The position numbers were made by a program, and so were the translations under genes. Source: Monoraphidium neglectum (Eukaryota; Chlorophyta; Chlorophyceae; Sphaeropleales; Selenastraceae). From it: 19,030 nt of DNA. Below are positions 1 to 8,656 of this stretch, piece after piece. Each line of letters starts with the position of its first letter. Positions within the stretch are counted from its first letter, which is position 1. Below the pieces are notes generated by a model. It was not told the DNA's origin, did not search any database, and saw nothing but the letters and a program-made list of their open reading frames with translations. Where the stretch lies: NCBI RefSeq assembly GCF_000611645.1, contig NW_014013202.1, forward strand, positions 1 through 19,030. The letters are read 5' to 3'.

Positions 1-532
1 GGGTGAGGGTGGGGTGGGGCCGGGTACAGTTATGCTGGAGCAAGGGGGAGTTTGGGTCGGAGTGCGGCGTGGGGAGGGGTGGTGTGGTGTGGGGCGCGGC
101 CGAGGGCGTGCAGGTGAGGCAGAGGGCGGGCTGCAGTACAGCTTGCGCCGCAAACAGCTGCGTGGGCGACAGGCACGGGCCCTGCCAAGACAGGCGCAGG
201 CACGCGCCCGCCCGCAGGACCCGCCCCCCGCTCTGAGGTTTGCTGCCGATGCCCTCGCGTCATCAGCTCATAGGAGGGCATCTGCAACCGTGCCCCACTC
301 CAGGTCCTTGCGTGCGGCCCGCCGCCCGCCCGCTGCAACCCGCACACTCATTGGCCGCCCATCCCCCATCCTCCACCACATCATGGACCCCACCCTCTGA
401 TGAGCTCCTCAACACATGCCCTCCCTATCCAGCCCGATAACACACTCCCCAGCCAGCCACACTCAGGCCTCAACGCCATCCCAAACACGGCCTACCACAA
501 ACACATCCATGGCCCCCCTAGATCGCAGAGAC
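1..532. other. Probable intron of the leftmost minus-strand gene; no exon recognised
   Basis: This lies downstream, on the minus strand, of the last M16-family exon I can identify. It should hold an intron and possibly further exons. I could not find a segment resembling the expected continuation of an M16 domain after the helix ending near residue 175. The open frames here on both strands are Pro/Arg/Ala-rich and look like composition artefacts. The first 110 bases are G-rich on the plus strand. Confidence 0.4.
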
Positions 533-1126
533 ATGCCTTATGTTAAGCACCGCGTCCAGCAAGATCTCGGTGATCTCCGCGGCCTGCAGCTTGGTGCCCT
601 CCACGCCGTACGCGATCGACTCGCGCCCGGCCAGCGCGGCGGAGGCGGCGCCGTACTTCTCCAGCTCACGCGTGAGGCGGAAGGTGGACCTGGCGGGTAA
701 CGGTAATCGGGCATCGGGATGGCAGGCGTTTGGGTGGAGGGTGCGCGGGCGGCGAAGGGCGGCGCGCTGCGAAGGGTGTGCCATGAGGTTCGTGCCGAGG
801 GAGCTGCTCCACTGTTACAAAGATGGAGGCCGCCCGGGCTGCCACGTTGGGCCGGCCGCTTGCAGCAGCGCCCCTGAGCGCGCTCCCAGCTGCGCTGCGC
901 CCGCCGCAGCGCTTGGCCATTGGTCTTTGATCTCCCGCTGCGTACGACACCCGCCACGGCTACCTGGTGCTGCAGCTTCCGCCCACTACTGTGAGCGCCA
1001 CCGCGGCCTGCACCCGTCGGGGCCGCGACTACACATGCACACGAACAGCCCACCCCAGCCCACCCCAATACATCCACACACACTCTCTCATACGTACATG
1101 TACCCTTTCTCTCTCTCTCTCATTTT

Positions 1127-1187
<61 letters not shown>

Positions 1188-1927
1188 ATGCATACACTCA
1201 AGAACACACACATATACACATACACACACTCACACACAAAGCGGGCCAGTGATGCGCACCTGTTGCTGGTGGCGCTGAAGGCCAGGTACTCCAGAAGCTT
1301 GCTGGCCCCGGCGTTGGCGGGCGTCTCGTTCACGCTGCCCGCCCCTACGAACACGGCGACCGCAATGTTGGGGCCGCCCGTGTCCACCGCGGCGGCCTTG
1401 ACGCCCCCGATTTCGCCGGTCTGGGGCGGTGGACGGGTTGGGATCCGGGAGTTGGGGTGGCGGCGTCGGGTGCTGAGGCTCAGCCGGCAGCGATTGCGAA
1501 GGCAAGATAAGGACGGCCACGTGCCGCCGCTGCCATGCGCCGCCCGAAGCCGCTGGGGTGGCCATCGCGTGTGCCAGTGAGCCGCTGCCCCTGCTGCAGC
1601 ATCAACGTGCCGACCGCTGGGTGCCGGGCTGCGATATAGCCGTGCTTGCTTGCAGCAAGCAGCGTGGTTGCCTGATCGCACTTGACGACCACCAGGCCTA
1701 TCTGCAGCAGCACGCACCTCCAACTTGACCTCTGCTGGGGGCGCATACTTGGGGATGTCTATGCCCGGCAGCGGCTCCGAAAGCGGCACAGTCACGCGCT
1801 TGCTGCCAAACACGCCCTTGGTCGCAACGGCCGGCACGGCATAGTGCGCGAGCGCCTGCCCGCTGGCGAAGCTGCCGGCAGCCTCCGCCAGCAGCGGGGC
1901 CAGCTGCTTGGCTGCCTGCTGCAGCAT
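533..1927 (-). CDS. Mitochondrial M16-family protein (MPP alpha subunit / bc1 complex core protein II type), 5' part
   Basis: This family includes the non-catalytic alpha subunit of the matrix processing peptidase and the core II subunit of respiratory complex III; in plants the two roles are combined. Three exons are visible: 1927-1718 (70 codons from an ATG), 1420-1260, and 689 to about 533. Donors are GAG|gtgcgt and CAG|gtgcgc; acceptors are ccccag|ACC and cgccag|GTC, and the phases join cleanly. The first 45 or so residues can serve as a presequence. Then come GVKAAAVDTGG, FVGAGSVNETPANAGASK, LLEYLAFSATSNR and FRLTRELEKYG, which follow the N-terminal M16 fold. The zinc motif HxxEH reads K111-L-L-E-Y115, so it is catalytically dead, as expected for alpha/core II. 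The frame stays open upstream to 2176, so an earlier start or a 5' intron is possible. The last exon may end at 533 (GT donor) or 537 (GC donor). The gene continues past the left edge. MPP-alpha versus QCR2 is not settled. Confidence 0.75.
1131..1183. repeat. (CA)n microsatellite in an intron
   Basis: About 26 uninterrupted CA units, preceded by a short CT run (about 1108-1121) and followed by imperfect CA-rich sequence at about 1204-1238. It sits inside the 570-base second intron of the M16-family gene, so on the transcribed strand it reads (TG)n. Alternating purine-pyrimidine tracts like this can adopt Z-DNA and are commonly length-polymorphic. Confidence 0.97.
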
Positions 1928-2445
1928 CCTGGCCCAAGCCCTGCGGTCAAGGGAGGGAGGCCCCGCAAAACGAGACATTCGGCGATCTGCAGTCTCCGGC
2001 ACTAGCATCCGCCATAAAGGAAGCAAGCTGTCGTGGCTCTGATCATGGATACAAATCATGACATACTGCGAGGGCTGCAGACGAGATGCTGCAGATCTCG
2101 ACCGAGCCCTGCTGCACGCTGCCAACACGAATGGCACCGGCACCAAGTCCCGGCACCTGCCAGCTGATTGTCGCACACCTCTGAGGCGCCTGTTGCTAAG
2201 CCAAGCCCAGACAGCCCCTGCACAGTGCTGCGAGGGCAGAGCCTACGCTGGATGCGGGACGCGTGTGAAAACACGTCCTCTACAAACAAAGAACAAAGAC
2301 CGCATGGGGCATGCGCACCGTGGGTTAGGACGCGATCACGATGTGACAGTACGAGGAGGAAACTGTACAGGTGTCGGTTGCAGGCAGGGTTGCGGGCAGG
2401 GGTGAAGCAACCCTGGCTGTTCCCATTTTGCCCAGCTTCGAGAGC
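1928..2445. other. Intergenic region: upstream of the M16 gene, downstream of the ALF4-like gene
   Basis: Both flanking genes are on the minus strand, so this holds the promoter and 5' leader of the M16-family gene and whatever follows the poly(A) site of the ALF4-like gene. I see no convincing exon, TATA box or RNA gene. The segment cttgaccgcag just upstream of the ATG at 1927 could be a splice acceptor, so a 5' UTR intron or an extra first exon is possible. Confidence 0.4.
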
Positions 2446-2457
2446 TTACAGCTTACA
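2446..2457 (-). terminator. Tandem TGTAA poly(A) signals of the ALF4-like gene
   Basis: On the minus strand the motif TGTAA occurs twice, at 2457-2453 and 2450-2446, about 130 bases past the stop codon at 2587. TGTAA is the canonical poly(A) signal of chlorophyte algae, and its position supports the 3' end assigned to the upstream gene. Confidence 0.6.
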
Positions 2458-2586
2458 AATTTGCAGCACAGCTTTTTTGGTGCGTGGAGGGCGTGGTGCG
2501 ACGTCGCAATTCACTCAACTGCAACGCCGATTGGTTGACAGCGTGGGCGAAGCTGGGAGGGCGCGTCGAGTGGTGGCGTCAAGCTA

Positions 2587-5521
2587 TCAGCCGCAGAGCT
2601 CCAGCAGCCGCGCAGCAGCGTCTTCTACGCGGCTGAGGGCCAGCCACGCGTCCACGGCAGACCCCGTTCCCTGGCCCTCGCCCAGAGCACCCGCCCCGTC
2701 GCCCCCGCCCTTGCCCGCAGCCGCTTCTCCCGCAGCAGCAGCCCCAGCCCCCGGCCCGCCGCGCTCGCCCTCACGCTCCGCCTCTTCCTTCAACCGCGCG
2801 AGCTCTGCCTTGACCGCGTCGCTGAGTGGGACGAGTAAAAACCTTCGTAGGTGATTGGGGGCCGGCAGCCCCTCTCCAGCAACGTCCCGAGCGTCGCTGC
2901 CGCCGCCGCTGTCACCGCAGCTGCCGCCATCACTGCTCGCCGCCGCGGCGCGCTGTCGCTGCTGCTGCCGCAGCCGCAGCAGCAGCAGGACATTCAAAGC
3001 AGCACACAGAGCGTTCGCCCTGTCGGCCAGCTCCCAGTCGTAGCTGCCGCCGCCGCTGCCGCCTAGCTGCCCCTCTGCTGCACTGTCGGGAGCACGCCAC
3101 CCCCTCTGGCCACCCGGCCGCAGCCACGGCTCGCACAGAGACCAGGCCTCGCCCTCAGAGATCGCCCCTGCCGCCGCGTCCTGCCGGGCGCGCTGCAGCA
3201 GCAGGGCGCAAACCTCGGGATGCTCCCGGCCCAGCAGCGCCCGCAGGCAGCCGAGCCGCAGCCGCGCTGGCCGCAGCGCGTCGAAAAGCGCGTGCCACGC
3301 CTGCCGCGACAGGCGGCCGGCCGCCATGCCCGGCGCCGCTTGCAGCATCGTCACTGCAAGGAGAGACACAGCAGGCCCTAGATCCGACGCAACCGTCTCG
3401 GCATGTGACTCCTCAGATTCCGCCGCACTAACTACTCCCGCCTCCGCTGCGGCTTTCCGCGCCGGCTCGCCGCATGCTGCAGCGACGCCAGCTGGCACCG
3501 ACGCTCCCGCGCCCCGCTCGCCCTGCTCGGCGTCCGTCTTCCCGGCACGCATCGCAGCACCGGGCGCCTCGCCGTCCGCCGCGAGGCGCGCGGCGAGCTG
3601 CAGCAGGTGCAGCGCCTGCTCGACGCCGCCCTGCGAGCCGCGCTCCTGCGCCTCCCTCGCGAGAGCGAGCGCGAGGCGGCAGGACGCCTGCGCGCGCGGC
3701 GGGAAGTGGGTAAAAAGCCAATGAGGGGTGGCTAGGCAAGGGATGAAGGATGACACTTGGATGGACTGGCCCCAGAAGAACCTCCTTTGGCTCCTGGAGG
3801 GAGACCTGAAGGCTTCCGCACCCGCACGTGTTCCTACAGAACTCCAAACAGGTTCCCTGGCTGCCTGCTGCATGCCCTGAGCAAGATGCAGTATCGTTGC
3901 ATGCAGCATCATTGCGTGGTTGCTGAGGCGGGTGTCAACTGCAAAGCCAGCGCACTGCATGCGCATAATTTGCATGTTTACGGTGCCCACCGCCACGAGC
4001 GGAGTACCGTCTTCCGGAGCCTCTGGGCCGCAGCGCAGCAGCAGCGAGTACAGCGCCGCCAGCGCCGCGCCAGGAGCCGCACCGGCGCTCGCCCCGTCCT
4101 CATCCTGCACGCAGCAAGCAAGGAGCGTGCTGTGGGGTGATCTTGTCGCCTGTCAAAGTCAAACCTGTCAAAGTGGTAACCACGCAACCCGCGCCGCACC
4201 ATCGATTTGTGCAGCAACTCGACTGCTGCACAGCTGCGGTGAACAGACAAAATCTTGGAGAGCAGTGCCCCACTCTGCAGCTACCTGCGTGGCAGCTGCC
4301 GCCCTCTCCTCCAAATCCCGCCAGCTCCGCACGCCCAGCCTTCGCAGCAGCCGAAGTAGCCGCGCGACCTCTGCAGCATCTGGCGCACCCGCGCTCCCGT
4401 CACAGCCGGCGGCGGCGCCGGGCTGGGCAGGCAGCCAGCCGAGGGTCAGGCGGTCGAGGAGCCCCAGGCAGAATGCGGCGAGCCGCTCCCGCGCGCGCTG
4501 CTGCTCGGCCTCCTCTGCTTCCTTTGAGACCACCTGTTTGACCGCGTGTGCAAGCACCGGCGCCGCTTTTGCATCAGCCAGCAAGAGCGCATTCATTATC
4601 ACGCTGTGCAGCGGCATAAAATCAGGAGTGCATTGGTCATGCACCAAGGTGGCAAGGCCGGATGGGACAGGGGCAGCCCCGCCAAATTCAGAGCCGCGCT
4701 CTCACCTCGTCCTCGGCGGCGGAGGCAAACCCAAAGAAAACGCCCCACTGCTTCCCCAGCAGCTCCCGCAGCTCTATGTCCTCGTCGCCGCTGCCTCCAC
4801 CCGCGCCTGCCGACGCCCCGCTTGGCCGCGGCGCGGGCGGCAGCAGCTCCTCGACCGCCCGCGCCGCCGCCGAGGCTGGGGCGAGGCACTCTGAGAGGAA
4901 CGCGCACCGCCGCCGCGGCAGGCGCGCGAGCGGCGGCGGCAACAGCGATACGGCGCCGGACAGGAGCGTCGCGACGAGGGACGGGTCGCGGTCCCCGCAG
5001 TCCTGCAGCCAAGAGTCCATGGCTTCGAGGACTGCGGTTATTGTGTCGCGTGGCGCGCAGCCGGCGGCAGCCGCTGAGGTGAGGCGCAGCACGAGGCGGG
5101 CGCAGGTGGGGGAGAGGGGCCCGAGGGCGGCGAGGCGGGGGTACGTGTCGAGCAGCAGCGCGTCGTAGAGCGCCTGCGGCGCAGGGTGGGATCCGCGGCA
5201 TGGGGGGTCCACAGCCGCTGGGCTTGGTGGCATGGGGGCCGCAGTTTGAGGGACTACCTTCCGGTTGGACTGCGCGATGAGGCATTCAAGCAAGTGTTGA
5301 GGAGCTCCGGGTGCCCTGCGGCCTCTCACCATGCCGCCAGGTCCAGAGTCCAAGAGCACTTCGCTCACGCAGGTCAGGAGGGCCGCGGCCGAGGTGGCAC
5401 CGCCGTCGGCCTCCTGCGCTGTCAGTGCACGCTGCAATCGGTCAAGAGCCTCGTCAGGGGAGCCACTAGTAGCACCAGCGCACAGCGCATTATAGAGCTG
5501 AGGCAATTGCGGCTGTTCCAT
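2587..5521 (-). CDS. ALF4/glomulin-like protein, five exons
   Basis: ALF4 and glomulin are HEAT-like helical proteins that bind RBX1 and restrain SCF (cullin-RING) ubiquitin ligases; in Arabidopsis ALF4 is needed for lateral root initiation. Proposed exons are 5521-5330, 5173-4706, about 4603-4285, 4104 to about 3982 (or 3991), and 3687-2587, giving roughly 730 residues. Most donors are strong (ATG|gtgaga, GAG|gtgaga, CAG|gtagct), and TGA at 2589-2587 ends the frame. The best family signal as I recall it is CAPRDTITAVLEAMDS in exon 2, close to the plant ALF4 CSPRD..I..L.EALD block. Near the C-terminus come ALNVLLLLRLRQQ, then RRFLLVPLSDAVKAELARL, in the order expected for the family. Ala/Gly-rich insertions lengthen the protein. 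An in-frame stop just upstream supports the ATG at 5521. The exon 2 to 3 junction is unresolved: the best donor and best acceptor differ by one base in phase. The assignment rests on remembered motifs. Confidence 0.65.
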
Positions 5522-5762
5522 GATGATTCCACGTAGGTGAAGCGGAGATCGCCGTCAATGGGATGCGACCAGATCACATAATTTGTAACCTTCTCCGCTT
5601 CGATCACACTCCGTCACTTTGCTACTGAGATCCACCTGAAAGCCATCATTAACTTCTTGCATGCATCGAAGCATCCTACAGTAAGCCGCTCGCGGCAGTG
5701 ACTACGACTTGACAGCGTGTTGCAGCTAGCCCAGCTCCGAAGTGAGCACGCCTATCACTCTG
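5522..5762. promoter_or_regulatory. Divergent promoter between the ALF4-like gene and SULP1
   Basis: Only 241 bases separate the two outward-facing start codons, so both 5' leaders and promoters must share this space. It is less GC-rich than the flanking exons. No TATA box is obvious. A short upstream ORF on the plus strand (5661-5684, seven codons then TAA) precedes the SULP1 ATG. I recognise no sulfur-response element. Confidence 0.55.
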
Positions 5763-7407
5763 ATGCAGTGCTCTAGGGGCGCCCTTCCAGTGCGGCGGCC
5801 GCCACCGGCCGCAGCGGCGCGCCTCGCCTTGCATCATGTTGGGAGAACGCTGGCCGCCTCACTACCGGGGCGCACCCAAAGCAGCAGCCGTGCGGCTTCT
5901 CTGGGCGGCGTTGAGCCTGTGAGCAGATGTTGCAGCAGCGACTGCAGCTGTGGCAGCAGCAGCGGCAGCACCAGAGCGCGACACCCGTTGGAAGGGGCCC
6001 GATCCAAGCGCCTTGCCAGCCCCCAGCCCCCACGAGCAGCCGCGGCCGCCGCCCCCGGCGGCGACGCCACCGACGATGGCCCCGGCGACGCCGCCGCCAG
6101 CCCCTCTCAGCCGGGGCGCTCGGGGCTGGGCCTCCTGCGGCTGCCCGCCTTCCAGCCGTGGTCGCTCGGCGCCCCCCTGGCCTGGGCCTTCCTGCTCGGC
6201 TACATCTTAGTCATGCTCGTTCTGCCCATCTCGGCCCTGCTCAGCAAGGCCAGCCTCATCCCCCTTGCCGAGTTCTGGGCGCGCGCGACGGAGCCGGTGG
6301 CGCTGTCGGCGTACTATGTGACGTTCAGCATGTCTGTGGTGGCGGCCCTGATCAACTGCTTTTTCGGGTTCATCCTCGCCTGGGTGCTCGTCAAGTTTGA
6401 CTTCCCAGGTGAGGGAACGTCCCGGCATGGGCTGCTTCGGCGAGGAAAACCTGTGTTCAAATGAGCAGCTGTGAAGTAACCTTGGGAGAGCGCCACTGGC
6501 CTCGCGCCGAAAGGCACTATGCAACCGCAGGCTCGCGCGTTCAGCACACAGTGCGCAGCAGAATCCCTGCATCCGGCCCAGCATCGGCCCAGTCTGTTTA
6601 TCGCCACGCAATTCCACTGCTGGTCGCCTTGGCCCCACCGCACCGCAAACATGACTAGGCAAGAAGTGGATCGACGCCGCGGTGGACCTGCCGTTTGCTC
6701 TGCCCACGTCTGTTGCCGGCCTCACACTCGCTACTGTGTACAACGACGACGGGCTGATCGGCTGCTTCCTGACTAAGCTGGGCATCAACGTGGTGTTCAC
6801 GCGGCTCGGGGTGGCCGTGGCGATGGTTTTCGTGTCGTTCCCATTCGTTGTGCGGACGATGCAGCCCGTGCTGCAGGTGCGGACGGGGCGGCGGGCGCGC
6901 GCGCGGTGGACGGCAAGCCTGCAGATGCACAAAGGCAGGCCTGTTTGCTGGCTGACAACACCTCTTGAGCTTGTCGCACATTTTGTACCCCTTTATCAAA
7001 CTTGATGCCACTGCACAAGGCGCCTACACACTGCTGACGTCACCAACGCCCGACAACCTCCACAGGAGATGGAGCGCGAGGTCGAGGAGGCGGCGTGGTC
7101 CCTGGGCGCCTCCCCCTGGGACACCTTCGTCCGCGTCCTGCTGCCCCCCCTCCTGCCCCCGCTGCTTACCGGCACCGCGCTCGCCTTCAGCCGCGCGCTC
7201 GGCGAATTTGGGTCCATCGTGATCGTCTCGTCGAACTTGCCCTTCAAGGACCTTATCGCGCCCGTCCTGATCTTCCAGTCCCTGGAGCAGTACGATTTTG
7301 TGGGCGCGACGGTCATCGGGACGGTGCTGCTGCTCATCAGCATGGTCATGATGATTGGCGTGAACTACCTGCAGTCGCTCGGGCAGAAGGGCAGGCCGAA
7401 GGCGTGA
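5763..7407 (+). CDS. SULP1: Chloroplast sulfate ABC transporter permease subunit, CysT type (SulP1)
   Basis: This is the inner-envelope permease subunit that imports sulfate into the chloroplast, working with a second permease (SulP2), a nucleotide-binding subunit and a sulfate-binding protein. Exons are 5763-6408, 6659-6876 and 7066-7407, with donors CCAG|gtgagg and CAG|gtgcgg and acceptors gactag|GC and ccacag|GAG. The product is about 401 residues, near the roughly 410 of Chlamydomonas SulP1. Residues 1 to about 130 are an Arg/Ala/Ser-rich transit region plus linker. The membrane part starts near residue 138 ([19 protein letters not shown]) and includes [19 protein letters not shown] and [17 protein letters not shown], both typical of CysT. 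The cytoplasmic coupling loop, the EAA motif, is [15 protein letters not shown] (about 296-310). The first ATG after the leader was chosen. The domain is complete, with no missing segment. Confidence 0.93.
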
Positions 7408-8656
7408 GCTAAGGGCGCAGAGGAGGCGGTGAGCGAGACCTGCAGGCGACGCACGCGCCTGTGGGCTGCATGGTGGCTCGCTGTGCGCAGGCGTGCGATC
7501 CCAGCGGCCCCACAGGGGAGTAAGGCCCCACAGGGTTGCCCTTTTTATAAGGGCTTGGGCGCGCAGCAGCTCCATTGTTGCCGTATGTGTTTCTGGTTTT
7601 GCGGTCGCGGGTGCAATGCAATATCGTGTGGTGGTTAATTTTGAGGCTGTGAGGGAAACTTTGGTTTTCTGAGGACTTGCTGTGTTGGCCAGCAGTTTCA
7701 TGTACAGACATTAGATAAATCTGGCACCTTTATGTCTGCAAAGATTGCAAAGTAAATGCTCGTGGTGTGTGGTTTGCAGCCGCGTAGCAAGCTGTGTGTT
7801 CCCAAGTTTGCACGACATGGTGCGCGTGAGGGGCCCAGGGACCAGCAGCATCAACGCGCAACGGCGCTTGGGACGTGCATCTGGCAGAGGCACCAGCTAG
7901 GGTCAGACTGAACAGTTTCAGGCGAAACACCCGTTTGATTTCCATCGCTTGCAAGACAAGTTTGCAGCAGCCCCTGGAAGGAGATGCCCTATGGTGATAA
8001 ACTTGTCAGCACCTGGTGCGTTGAGCACATGGCACAATTTGAACTCACTGCGCCTTCCCACCCTGTCCATTCAAGAGTCCCCCAAGGAGCTGTTGCAATC
8101 AACACTCCCTGACCCCTCCGCATCACGTGGCATGGCGCAACGGTGGGGTGCACCGGCAAGAAATGGCCGTCAGCAGCAGTAATCGGGTAAAAACTAGCCG
8201 CCTCTTGCGAGGCGCATCGCCCGGCTGAGGCCTCTGCGTTCAGGAGCACACAGGAGCATTCAAATTTATCACCAGGTCAACCCAACCAATGAACACCACA
8301 AAGCCTTTCCCATGACTACCGCCGTCACGATTGCGAACAGACGCTATGAAGTGACACGTTACTGCTGTAAATCAAAACCGTGTGAGCGTTGCAGTGTGCA
8401 CTTCATATGCTTCAAGGCAGCTTGCGATGATCAGATGACGTCCTTCCGGCGAAATGCTTGACTCATAGACAACGCTTTGGAATCACATCCGCAAAATCAA
8501 ATGGTCGGGACAAATACAAGACAGGCGCAACGAGATACGGCTTTGTTTATGTTGATCTACACCTTGTTGTATTTGCCGTACTGTTCTACGTTGATCACAG
8601 CAATCGACAACCATAGCATGCGTTTCAAGGCGTCAGGACTCTGACAGGCCAGCAGC
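7408..8656. other. Long 3' flank of SULP1 and upstream region of the next gene
   Basis: No exon is recognisable in these 1,249 bases on either strand. Small structures are present: a 12-base direct repeat GGCCCCACAGGG at 7506-7517 and 7524-7535, and a hairpin with 6-base arms (GCCCTT/AAGGGC) at 7538-7554. The only TGTAA downstream of SULP1 is at 8366-8370, about 960 bases past its stop, so the 3' UTR is either long or uses a variant signal. Base composition drops after about 8270, consistent with the promoter of the gene that starts at 8657. Confidence 0.5.

Noticed and set aside
540..1580. 346-codon plus-strand open frame across the M16 gene
   Set aside because: It runs through the CA microsatellite as a His-Thr repeat and is antisense to recognisable M16 exons; a composition artefact.
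2826..3431. 201-codon plus-strand open frame
   Set aside because: Low-complexity Ala/Arg/Pro shadow of the last ALF4-like exon.
3920..4894. 324-codon plus-strand open frame
   Set aside because: Ser/Arg/Pro-rich shadow antisense to ALF4-like exons 2 to 4 and their introns; GC-rich third positions leave the opposite strand open.
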